NCBI RefSeq assembly: GCF_014673495.1
Contig: NZ_CP051006.1
Location: 8,307,001 to 8,371,000, forward strand
Direction: 5' to 3'
Length of the DNA stretch: 64,000 bases
DNA from: Streptomyces griseofuscus
Lineage (GTDB): Bacteria > Actinomycetota > Actinomycetes > Streptomycetales > Streptomycetaceae
Of this stretch, positions 23,201 through 36,562 are shown one piece after another (within the stretch, counting starts at the first letter, position 1; each line of letters opens with the position of its first letter). Both the position numbers and the translations under genes were made by a program. The notes beneath the pieces are model-generated. The model did no database searches, had not been told where the DNA came from, and saw only the letters and a list, made by a program, of their open reading frames with translations.

Positions 23201-25662
23201 CGCTGAGCGTGCACTCGCGACCGGACGACGCCCCGGACGACGCGCCATGGGTACGGCATGCCGTCGGCTACCTGACGGACGAACTGCCCGACCCGCCGCA
23301 CGGCGTGGACCTCGGAGCGTGGCCGCCTGCATCTGCGGAGCCCGTCGACCTGAGCGGGTTCTACGAGGGCCTGGACGGGCTCGGCCTGAGCTATGGTCCG
23401 GCCTTCCGGGGGCTGCGCTCCGTGTGGCGGGCCGGGGACGACGTCCTCGCCGAGGTCGCCCTCCCGGAGGACATGGAGGCGGACGCGTTCGCCGTTCATC
23501 CGGCGCTGCTGGACGCGGCGTTGCACGCGATCGGTGCGGGCGGCCTGGTCCCCGTGACAGACGGGCCGCTGCTGCCCTTCGCCTGGTCCGAGGTGGGGGT
23601 GCGGGCCACGGGCGCTGCGGCGCTGCGGGTCAAGGTCTCCCGTACGGGCACGGACGCGGTGTCCCTGACCGTGGCCGACGCCTCGGGTGGCCTGGTCGCC
23701 ACGGTCGGTTCGCTGTCGCTGCGGCCGGTGTCCCGCGAGCAGCTGCTCGCGGCCGGTGATTTTGGTGGGCGGGCCGACGACTCGCTGTTCGGCCTGGCGT
23801 GGCAGCCCGTCGCCCTTGTGGAGGGTGACGCCCCCCTCGAAGTACGGGTCTACCCGGACCTGGCCGCCTTCTCCGCCGCCCTTCCCGAAACCGAAGCCGA
23901 AACCGAACGCGAAGTCGAAACCGAGACCGGTAGCGTGAGCGGGACCGAGCCCGTCACGGTCGTACCGTGCCCGGAAACGCCCGGCACCCCGACCGCCGAC
24001 CGCGTGCACGCCCTCGCGAGCGAGATTCTGGCACTGGTGCAGTCGTGGTCGGCGCGGGAACGTGCGGGGCGTCTGGTGCTGGTGACGCGTCCGAATGATC
24101 TGGCGCATGCGGCGGTGTGGGGGCTGGTGCGGTCCGCGCAGTCGGAGAACCCGGACCGCTTTGTGCTGGCGGAGGCCGAGGACACCGACGACGTGGTGCG
24201 GGTACTGCCCGCCGTACTCGCCGCCGGGGAAACGCAGTTCGCCGTCCGCGAGGGGGAAGTGCGCGTGCCGCGTCTCGTGAGGACCACTGGGGCGCTCGGC
24301 GACGCGCCGGATCTCGCGGCCGGCCCGGTGCTCGTGACCGGTGCCTCCGGGGCGCTGGGTGGGCTCGTCGCACGGCATCTGGTGTCCGAGCACAAGGTAC
24401 GGCGGCTGCTGCTGGCGAGCCGCCGGGGCGCGGACGCGCCGGGCGCCGCCGAACTGGCGGCCGAACTCATCGCGTTGGGTGCCGAGGTCACCTGGGCTGC
24501 CTGCGACCTCGCGGACCGGGAGGCCGTCGCCGCGATGCTGGACGGGCTGGCCGGGCATGCGCTGTCGGCCGTCGTGCACACCGCGGGCGTGCTGGACGAC
24601 GGGGTGATCGGCTCGGTCACCCCGGAGCGGATGAGGGAGGTCTTCCGGCCCAAGGTGGACGCCGTGCTGAATCTGCACGAGTGCACTCGGGACTTGGGGC
24701 TGGCCGCCTTCGTGGTGTTCTCGTCCGTCGCCGGTCTGATCGGCAGCGCCGGCCAGGCGGGTTACGCGGCGGCGAACTCCTTCCTCGACGCCTTCTCGGC
24801 CCACCGGCGCAGGGCGGGACTGCCCGCCACCTCGCTGGCGTGGGGGGTGTGGGAGCAGTCCGGCGCGATGACGGACGGTCTCGCCGCGGCCGACCGGGCG
24901 CGGATGGCGCGCAGCGGGGTGTTGCCGCTGCCGACGGGGGAGGGGCTGCGGCTGTTCGACGCGGCGCTGGCCTCGGACGCGGCGGTGCTCGCCCCGGTCC
25001 GTCTCGACACCGGCGCCCTGCGCGGCGGTGAGGCGCCGCCGGTGCTGCGCGCCCTGGCACCGGCCCCGGTGGGTCGAAGGGCCGTACCGGCCGCCACCTC
25101 CGCCGGCTCCTCCGCTGCCGCCCATGGGCCCTCGCTCGCCGAGCGCCTGGCGGAGCTGCCCGAGGGCGAGGGGGAGAAGACCGTGCTGGATCTGGTGCGG
25201 GCCGAGGTGGCCGCGGTCCTGGGGCACGCGTCGGACCGCACGGTCCGGCCGGAACACGCCTTCCAGGACCTGGGCTTCGACTCCCTCACGGCCGTCGAAC
25301 TGCGCAACCGGCTGAACCGGACCACCAGGCTGCGGCTCCCCGCGACCCTGATCTTCGACCATCCGACACCGGCACTCCTGGCCCGTCATGTGTTTACAGA
25401 GGTGGCGGGGGCCGCCGAACCGGCCCTAGTGGATTCCCTACTTGCCGACTTGGACAACGTCGAACAAGAATTGGTCACGAAGTTGGCAGCGAGCGAAGCT
25501 CGCGACCGGATCCTGGCGAAGCTCCAGGAAGTGCTGCTGATTGCCGGGGAATCCGGCAAGTCACCGGACCAGGAAATCCCTGGCACGAGCGGCAGCGATC
25601 TGGAATCGGCCACGGACGACGAAGTATTCGATCTGCTCGGCAAGGAATTCGGGATTTCCTGA
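2248..25662 (+). CDS. pteA1: Modular type I PKS: loading module plus modules 1-4 (PteA1-like)
   Basis: A 7804-residue cytosolic polyketide synthase that starts the chain. Domain order: KSQ-AT-ACP (loading); KS-AT-KR-ACP (module 1); then KS-AT-DH-KR-ACP three times (modules 2-4). All five ATs have the malonyl signature (GHS[VI]GE and HAFH). Predicted product on the last ACP: a 3-hydroxybutyrate-derived head followed by a conjugated triene. No N-terminal coiled-coil docking segment is present, as expected for a first subunit. After the last ACP, about 85 residues (25410-25662) end in the acidic EVFDLLGKEF tail of a C-terminal docking domain for the next subunit. The ATG at 2248 is chosen by ribosome binding site. 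One TTA codon (9049-9051) lies in KR1. The symbol rests on matching module content with the filipin synthase as I recall it, not on alignment. Confidence 0.93.
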   Translation: MVESERNGTGNRAGSASADSAGDIAVIGLACRLPGAADPGAFWRLLSEGTDAITDVPPDRWDGAAVADADPSEPGRTDIRRGGFLDRVGHFDAGFFGLSPKEAAAMDPQQRLVLELAWEALEDAHVRPGTLRSTRTGVFVGAIWDDYATLHHRSGLTAISPHTVTGLHRSIIANRVSYFLGLHGPSLTVDSGQSSSLVSVHLACESLRKGESTVALAGGVSLNLVPESTLGAAKFGGLSPDGRCFTFDARANGYVRGEGGGIVVLKPLARAVADDDPVYCVIRGSAVNNDGGGEGLTVPLRSGQEQVLRLACERAGVDPAHIGYVELHGTGTKVGDPVEAAALGAVLGTGRAPGDPLRVGSAKTNVGHLEGAAGITGLLKAALALHHRELPASLNFETPNPAIPLDRLNLRVQTEHSAWAAEDGRPLFAGVSSFGMGGTNCHIVLAEHRETAAPDAQNGTGAASGDADTGESRAGEPGTGTAATCWPLSARTASALRGQAAALLAHTEAHPALALPDVGRSLATGRTAFEHRAVVVGENREDFLRALRALSTDGVDTALTTGRTAPRGELAFLFSGQGSQRAGMGRELAETVPAFATALDDVCAHLDPLLPRPLREIVFAAEGTGDAAELDRTLYTQTSLFALEVALFRTLESWGVTPDVLMGHSIGELAAAHVAGVLSLADACTLVAARGRLMQALPAGGAMIAVQATEDEVRDRIGAHTDRVSIAALNGPDSVVVSGDEDLATGIADAFAALGRKTSRLRVSHAFHSPHMEPMLAEFREVAESLTFHAPRIPIVSNVTGRLAAKLPAYEGCDAAYWVRHVREAVRFADGVARLDEQGVRTYLELGPGGVLTSMARAGADGDSLFVPALRARRPETPALLTAVAALHVHGLEPDWDALFGGGRGTHRKVTLPTYAFERQRYWLDGATTALAAPPTTGQAPADPQPDTVAETETAPLGALGRRLAELPESARKEAALDLVRAHVAAVLGHAEARQVESEWTFKDLGFDSLSSVELRDQLGAATGLRLPSGLLFDHPTPAALARHLATRSLGAEDTRGRTPTTAADPDEPIAIVAMSCRLPGGISSPEDLWRLLASGGDAVSGFPTDRGWDVEALWDPEPGTPGKSSTRYGGFLRGAADFDAAFFGISPREAAAIDPQQRLVLETAWEAIERAGVDPATLRGSRAGVFIGATAQDYGPRLHEPVDEAGGYLLTGTTTSVASGRVAYSFGLEGPAVTVDTACSSSLVALHLAVQSLRGGECTMALAGGVTVMSTPGMFVEFSRQGGLSADGRCKAFAAAADGTGWAEGVGMLLVERLSDARRNGHQVLAVIRGSAVNQDGASNGLTAPNGPSQQRVIRQALAAAGLTPADVDAVEAHGTGTRLGDPIEAESLIATYGRGRSQDRPLWLGSLKSNIGHTQAAAGVAGVIKMVMAMRHGLLPRTLHVDEPTPHVDWSASDVRLLTEAVEWPAGGPPRRAAVSSFGISGTNAHLIVEQAPGTPEEPPAPGSGAVVPWLLSAKDDTALREQAARLLSYLDGEGAGVRTEDVAFSLATSRAALERRASVVGAELGELRNGLETIVSGAAPVGGAVGGKVAFLFSGQGSQRLGMGRELYASYPVFAAAYDEVCALLGIEVDVEAETLHQTGVTQPALFAVEVALFRLLESWGVRPDYVAGHSVGEIAAAHVAGVLSLEDAARLVSARAALMQVLPGGGAMVAVEATEGEVLPHLTAGVGIAAINGPRSVVISGVEDAVLAVAELFAGRGRKTSRLKVSHAFHSPLMEPMLEEFGEVVGGLVFNEPRIPVVSNLTGRLAEPYTPEYWVRHVREAVRFADGVRTLHELGVGTFVEIGPGGVLSGMAQGCADDIVTVPVLRADRPEPRAVVAALAELHISGTPVDWRVFFPDARRVDLPTYAFQRERYWLDVPRTATGSLPEASDAEFWDSVEREDPASLGALLGLEPTELDVVAPKLSAWRRQRREQSVADGRRYRITWQPLADPVGAASPGTWLYVVPEETAWTEAMRAGLTELGLTLVPFTMAEDTDRDALARSLAEAELERADGVLFAAAPAPADAAPTDTGTDALQRLVLLVQALGDAGIEVPLWCLTSGAVSTGPADPLTDPAAARLWGLGRIVALEQPQLWGGLVDLPAEPDPRALARLAGLLDQSDEDQLAVRASGVSVRRLVRAARNAAPADTAWSPRGTVLVTGGTGALGGHVARWLAGAGAEHLVLISRRGPEAPGAAELTSDLEELGARVTVAACDAADRDALAELLARHTVNAVVHTAGVLDDGLIDSLTPDRLDGVLRPKADAALHLHELTRDREDLDAFVLFSSMTGVWGNGGQGAYGAANAFLDALAEQRRSQGLPALAVAWGPWADGGMADGAAGDHLRRRGVRPIAALPAISALHAALTGGETSVTVADVDWDRFVPAFAGPRPCPLLHGVPEARKALEARARAARSTEVPASALVRRLLDATPGDRVRILLDLVRERAAMVLGHTGKGAFEADRTFRETGFDSLTAVELRHRLSTATGLALPATLVFDHPTPTALARHLSEELLGGHGPDTAVPHAVTAVAADEPLAIVSMSCRFPGGVRTPEDLWELLSSGRDAMSGFPADRGWDLDAIYDPDPERPGTTYTREGGFIEGADCFDAGLFGISPREALAMDPQQRLLLETAWEVFERAGIAPASVRASSTGVFIGTNGQDYANGLRNAPEEIEGYALTGKAASVVSGRISYTFGLEGPAVTVDTACSSSLVALHLAAQALRSGECSMALVGGVTVMTTPDLFVEFSRQRGLAPDGRCKAFAAGADGTGWGEGVGLLLVERLSDARRNGHQVLAVVRGSAVNQDGASNGLTAPNGPSQQRVIRQALASAGLTPADVDAVEAHGTGTKLGDPIEAQALLATYGREHSADRPVWLGSVKSNIGHTQAAAGVAGVIKMVLALRHGTLPRTLHVDEPTGHVDWSAGTVRLLTEPVPWPGTAGPRRAAVSSFGIGGTNAHTILEEAPATTAAEPAREHRPVPVPWVLSAKTEAALRAQAERLLTFATDDVSPVDTGFSTATTRSALEHRAAVIGTDPAELRTALAALAAGEPAANVITGRAHATGKVGFLFSGQGSQRRGMGRELYEAYPVFTAAFDEVCAVLDAPVVVDSVELDQTGSTQPALFAVEVALFRLLESWGVRPDYVAGHSVGEIAAAHVAGVLSLEDAAKLVSARARLMQALPGGGAMVAVQATEGEVLPYLTDGVGIAAINGPQSLVVSGVEDAAVAVGEVFRGKGRKTSRLKVSHAFHSPLMEPMLEEFGEVVGGLVFNESRIPVVSNLTGRLAEPYTPEYWVRHVREAVRFADGVRTLHELGVGTFVEIGPGGVLSGMAQGCVDDIITVPVLRADRPEAQALTTAYAQLHVTGVEVDWEAFFPGARPVDLPTYAFQRERYWLNAPAPTGDLSAVGQGAAGHPLLGAAVPLADGDGHLLTGRLSAHTHPWLMDHAVSGVALLPGTAFVELAVTAADAVGCDLLEELTLETPLLMPERGGVALQVRVGADDGIGRRSLTVHSRTDDGDAPARQDDPARAWVRHASGSLTVATEERVDDSLAAWPPSGAEPIDVDGFYDRLAGMALDYGPVFQGLRAAWRAGDDFFAEVELPGADGMDAGAYGLHPALFDAALHTVWLGAVEPDAGTGHGLLPFAWSGVRLAAAGASALRVKVSRAGTSTVSLLLADGTGEPVARIGSLTLRPVPAEQLRAGSGSDDAVFGLEWTPIALPSAPDGIRIEPYEDLAALRNAHSPAVTATGAEAEGKAEASADAVIVPCPTGTATDLATRVREVTYAVLELLQWWLAEERPARLVLVTRTGDLAQAAVRGLVRSAQTEDPDRIVLVETSTEAVTDSGADHTAPAQVLPGPAHLAHALPGLLASGEPQALVRADGEIRVPRLARVAMPDAEPSAPALGTGTVLLTGASGGLGVLFARHLVAEQGVRSLLLVSRRGGDAPGAAELTADLTARGADVTWAACDVADRDALRALLTGPGQNLSAIVHTAGVLDDGIIGSLTPDRLDAVFRPKVDAALNLHDLAAELCGELTAFVLFSSVAGTLGTPGQGNYAAANTFLDALAEHRRALGLRATSLAWGLWAQDSESAMTGGLDHTDLTRIKRMGLAPIPSADGLRMFDTALATDRAAVAPIRLDTSAFRDGQGQSRDGQGQPVPSVLRGLVRVTPVRRTARTAPKSSLGQRLAGLPVAEREQVVLDLVRGEVAAVLGHSGARSVGADDAFKDIGFDSLTAVELRNRLNSAVGMRLPATLIFDYPNPLTLARFLTAEAAGSDAAAATAPATRPASGTAGDDPIAIVGMACRYPGDVRSPEDLWQLVRSGRDAVSGFPEDRGWDVAKLYDPNPDQWGTSYTREGGFLRDAADFDAEFFGISPREALAMDPQQRLLLETSWEAFERAGIDPATVRGSRTGVFAGVMYHDYGGRVHTSPAGLEGYLVNGSAGSVASGRVSYTFGLEGPAVTVDTACSSSLVALHLAAQALRSGECSMALVGGVTVMATPSTFVEFSRQRGLSADGRCRAFSAGADGTGWAEGAGMLLVERLSDARRSGHQVLAVVRGTAVNQDGASNGLTAPNGPSQQRVIRQALANAGVSSDQVDAVEAHGTGTRLGDPIEAQALIATYGQERSGDRPLWLGSLKSNIGHAQAAAGVGGVIKMVMAMRHGVLPQTLHVDEPTPHVDWSAGDVRLLTEAVEWPAHDGPRRAAVSSFGVSGTNAHVIVEQAPGVAGETLAPASGAVVPWVLSAKSDTALREQASRLLSFLDTEGVESTEGTELRPEDVAYSLATSRAVLERRAAVVGANLAELRRELEALASGAASVGGAVGGKVGFLFSGQGSQRLGMGRELYDTYPVFAAAYDEVCAVLAAPVVVDSVELDQTGATQPALLAIEVALFRLLESWGVRPDYVAGHSVGEIAAAHVAGVLSLEDAAKLVSARARLMQALPGGGAMVAVQATEDEVSPYLTDGVGIAAINGPRSVVISGAEDAVLAVAELFAGRGRKTSRLKVSHAFHSPLMDPMLEEFGEVVGGLVFNEARIPVVSNLTGRLAEPYTPEYWVRHVREAVRFADGVRTLHELGVGTFVEIGPGGVLSALAQGCVDDIVTVPALRADRPEPYAITAALGSLHTYGVPIDWQALLPGARRIDLPTYAFQRERFWLDVPRVSGDVRAAGLGAADHPLLGAAIVTADSDGVLLTGLLSLETHPWLANHAVHGTVLLPGTAFVDLAIRAGDEAGCGWIEDLTLELPLIVPESGGVTLQVAAGTEDESGRRQLSVHSRTGDGPWLRHATGVLSSAAAPFAVDVGAWPPAGAEAVDLTAFYEDLAAVGLDYGPLFQGLRSVWCGGDDVYAEVELPEESAAEATAFALHPALLDAALHALAAGGLVSLDDGPTLPFAWSGVFVHAAGAAMVRVKLSRTATGSISLAVADGAGEPVASVESLALRTVSTEQLRDAGGGEQLFGMEWTPLSLPSATEASAIETFVDFDALRESVGTPEAVVVPCPAGSGAETDRVHSVTDDVLALVQWWLAQERAGRLVLVTRPGDLAHAAVWGLVRSAQSENPDRFVLAEAENTDEVVRVLPALLASDEPQFAIRGGEVFVPRLAKATGAATETATGTAIRTPDFGAGPVLLTGASGALGGLVARHLVAEHGVRSLLLLSRRGAEAPGAVELEAELTAWGAEVTWAACDAADRDALAEVLSGTPVTAVVHTAGVLDDGVIASLTPERMEKVLRPKVDAVLNLHELTGELAAFVMFSSVSGILGSAGQANYAAANTFLDAFAESRRARGLPATSLAWGLWEQGGGMADRLDQADLTRLKRVGLAPIAVDEGLRLFDAALALDRATVAPLRLDLRGLQGTVPPVLRGLRGPIRGAARRTARSAPKGALGERLAGLPAAEREQVVLDLVRGEVAAVLGHSSAQAVQPEHAFQDAGFDSLTSVELRNRLNAATGLRLPATLVFDHPTPLALSRFLLAETLGVQERPEAAVAAVTGGTDEPIAIVGMACRFPGDVRSPEDLWRLVASGGDAISGFPEDRGWDVENLYDPDPDRSGKSYVRHGGFLHEAAEFDPAFFGISPREALAMDPQQRLLLETSWEAFERAGIDPATVRGSRTGVFAGVMYHDYGARVKTPGEGMDAYLGSGSAGSIASGRVSYTFGLEGPAVTVDTACSSSLVALHLAAQALRSGECSMALVGGVTVMATPSTFVEFSRQRGLSADGRCRAFSAGADGTGWAEGAGMLLVERLSDARRNGHQVLAVVRGTAVNQDGASNGLTAPNGPSQQRVIRQALANAGVSSDQVDAVEAHGTGTRLGDPIEAQALIATYGQERSGDRPLWLGSLKSNIGHAQAAAGVGGVIKMVMAMRHGVLPQTLHVDEPTPHVDWSAGDVRLLTEAVEWPAHDGPRRAAVSSFGISGTNAHVIVEQTPDPSEPVPEPEPDTVVPLVLSAKSDTALRAQAERLLSLASTTDLRPADLAFSLATTRSAMEYRAAVVGENRDELLDGLRAFTAGAASNRIVTGEPGSGGKVGFLFSGQGSQRLGMGRELYESFPVFAAAFDGVCALLDAPVVVDSEELDQTGSTQPALFAVEVALFRLLESWGVRPDYVAGHSVGEIAAAHVAGVLSLEDAARLVSARARLMQALPGGGAMVAVQATEDEVLPYLTDGVGIAAINGPQSLVVSGVEDAAVAVGEVFRGKGRKTSRLKVSHAFHSPLMEPMLEEFGEVVGGLVFNEPRIPVVSNLTGRLAEPYTPEYWVRHVREAVRFADGVRTLHELGVTTFVEIGPGGVLSALAQGCVDDIVTVPVVRADRPEPRAVVTALAELHVHGVSPDWRAVFPGARRVDLPTYAFQYERYWLEAPEEFSGAAAAAGLGLGAAEHPLAGAVVALPGAGGFLVTGRLSLRTHPWLADHMVMGRVLLPGTALVELAVRAGDEAGCAQVEDLTLEAPLIVPDHGGVAVQVWVGPEEESGRRALSVHSRPDDAPDDAPWVRHAVGYLTDELPDPPHGVDLGAWPPASAEPVDLSGFYEGLDGLGLSYGPAFRGLRSVWRAGDDVLAEVALPEDMEADAFAVHPALLDAALHAIGAGGLVPVTDGPLLPFAWSEVGVRATGAAALRVKVSRTGTDAVSLTVADASGGLVATVGSLSLRPVSREQLLAAGDFGGRADDSLFGLAWQPVALVEGDAPLEVRVYPDLAAFSAALPETEAETEREVETETGSVSGTEPVTVVPCPETPGTPTADRVHALASEILALVQSWSARERAGRLVLVTRPNDLAHAAVWGLVRSAQSENPDRFVLAEAEDTDDVVRVLPAVLAAGETQFAVREGEVRVPRLVRTTGALGDAPDLAAGPVLVTGASGALGGLVARHLVSEHKVRRLLLASRRGADAPGAAELAAELIALGAEVTWAACDLADREAVAAMLDGLAGHALSAVVHTAGVLDDGVIGSVTPERMREVFRPKVDAVLNLHECTRDLGLAAFVVFSSVAGLIGSAGQAGYAAANSFLDAFSAHRRRAGLPATSLAWGVWEQSGAMTDGLAAADRARMARSGVLPLPTGEGLRLFDAALASDAAVLAPVRLDTGALRGGEAPPVLRALAPAPVGRRAVPAATSAGSSAAAHGPSLAERLAELPEGEGEKTVLDLVRAEVAAVLGHASDRTVRPEHAFQDLGFDSLTAVELRNRLNRTTRLRLPATLIFDHPTPALLARHVFTEVAGAAEPALVDSLLADLDNVEQELVTKLAASEARDRILAKLQEVLLIAGESGKSPDQEIPGTSGSDLESATDDEVFDLLGKEFGIS
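2314..5395 (+). other. Loading module: KSQ-AT(malonyl)-ACP
   Basis: KSQ about 2314-3590: the active-site Cys is Gln193 (CAG 2824-2826, within DSGQSSS), the hallmark of a decarboxylating loading KS; His328 and His368 are retained. AT about 3950-5025: GHSIGE at 4234-4251 (Ser665) and HAFH at 4540-4551, a malonyl signature. ACP about 5160-5385: phosphopantetheine Ser1009 at 5272. Known for the family: KSQ decarboxylates malonyl-ACP to acetyl-ACP. Inferred: acetate starter, giving C28-C27 of a filipin-type ring. Confidence 0.92.
5446..9895 (+). other. Module 1: KS-AT(malonyl)-KR-ACP
   Basis: KS about 5446-6732 (Cys1240 at 5965). AT: GHSVGE 7261-7278, HAFH 7558-7569. KR: structural half from about 8059, NADPH loop GGTGALG 8854-8874, LDD 9094-9102, catalytic Tyr 9268. 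ACP Ser at 9778. No DH. Predicted output is a beta-hydroxyl, which would become the lactone oxygen carbon C27. The KR is unusual in carrying both the B-type LDD and the A-type Trp (tgg 9244, eight residues before Tyr). A TTA codon sits at 9049-9051. Confidence 0.9.
9049..9051 (+). other. In-frame TTA leucine codon in KR1 (bldA-dependent codon)
   Basis: TTA encodes the second Leu of AELLARH in KR1. TTA is read only by the bldA tRNA in Streptomyces and is rare in such genes, so full-length synthesis of the first PKS should depend on bldA. Confidence 0.9.
9961..15160 (+). other. Module 2: KS-AT(malonyl)-DH-KR-ACP, first double bond
   Basis: KS about 9961-11244 (Cys at 10477). AT: GHSVGE 11782-11799, HAFH 12079-12090. 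DH about 12577-13425: HxxxGxxxxP with His at 12676, YGPVF near 13072, catalytic Asp at 13198 in LFDAALH. KR: loop GASGGLG 14077-14097, LDD 14326-14334, Tyr 14503, no A-type Trp, so B-type. ACP Ser 15031. No ER. Predicted: E double bond (C24-C25). After the KR, a seven-residue unit (RDGQGQS/P) is tandemly duplicated at 14767-14808. Confidence 0.9.
11641..12350 (+). repeat. Homogenised malonyl-AT block, module 2 copy
   Basis: Nearly identical to the module 4 AT at 21970-22679 (offset 10329 bp, a multiple of three). Related versions occupy the ATs of modules 1, 3 and 5, and more diverged ones those of modules 7, 8, 9 and 11. The same T-ending codon style (ttg, ggt, gtt) marks these blocks. Confidence 0.8.
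15217..20235 (+). other. Module 3: KS-AT(malonyl)-DH-KR-ACP, second double bond
   Basis: KS about 15217-16502 (Cys at 15736). AT: GHSVGE 17050-17067, HAFH 17347-17358. DH: His 17944, Asp 18430 (LLDAALH). KR: loop GASGALG 19207-19227, LDD 19450-19458, Tyr 19615, B-type. ACP Ser 20110. No ER. Predicted: diene (adds C22-C23). Most of its KS is nearly identical in DNA to that of module 4. Confidence 0.9.
15716..16490 (+). repeat. Near-identical KS block, module 3 copy (pairs with 20786-21560)
   Basis: Aligned with the module 4 KS at a constant 5070-bp offset, this stretch shows only about ten mismatches by eye, mostly synonymous. The offset is a multiple of three. A further identical stretch, 15451-15606 against 20521-20676, lies just upstream. 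Codon choice here uses more T at third positions (ggt, cgt, gct, ttg) than the flanks. Confidence 0.85.
20786..21560 (+). repeat. Near-identical KS block, module 4 copy (pairs with 15716-16490)
   Basis: Second copy of the block described at 15716-16490. Identity ends just past the GTNAHVIVEQ segment, where the KS-AT linkers diverge, which suggests recent gene conversion or module duplication. Confidence 0.85.
21970..22679 (+). repeat. Homogenised malonyl-AT block, module 4 copy
   Basis: Pairs with 11641-12350. It includes the distinctive GEVFRGKGRKT version of the region before HAFH, which only modules 2 and 4 share. Confidence 0.8.
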
Positions 25663-25733
25663 CCGCTCCGGCGCGTCCCGGTGAGCCCTTGCCGAATTCC
25701 GGTAAGTCATCGCAGGGGTGAGGGACGATTTCG
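25663..25733 (+). other. Short spacer between the first and second PKS genes
   Basis: 71 nt, the longest gap in the PKS operon. It carries GAGGGA (25720-25725), eight bases before the GTG start. I see no terminator-like hairpin, so read-through is expected. Confidence 0.6.
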
Positions 25734-36530
<10,797 letters not shown>

Positions 36531-36562
36531 ACCGCGCAGGCCAAAAGGGGCGGGCAACACCG

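Larger units (their letters stand above)
20287..25405 (+). other. Module 4: KS-AT(malonyl)-DH-KR-ACP, third double bond
   Basis: KS about 20287-21572 (Cys at 20806). AT: GHSVGE 22111-22128, HAFH 22408-22419. DH: His 23014, Asp 23512. KR: loop GASGALG 24340-24360, LDD 24592-24600, Tyr 24763, B-type. ACP Ser 25282. The linker before the KR contains a Glu-Thr repeat (23887-23928). No ER. Predicted: triene (adds C20-C21). Last module of the subunit, followed by a docking tail. Confidence 0.9.

Noticed and set aside
25663..25733. Internal terminator or promoter between PKS genes
   Set aside because: No convincing hairpin or promoter elements; spacing and ribosome binding sites favour one continuous operon. 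The same applies to the three shorter gaps.
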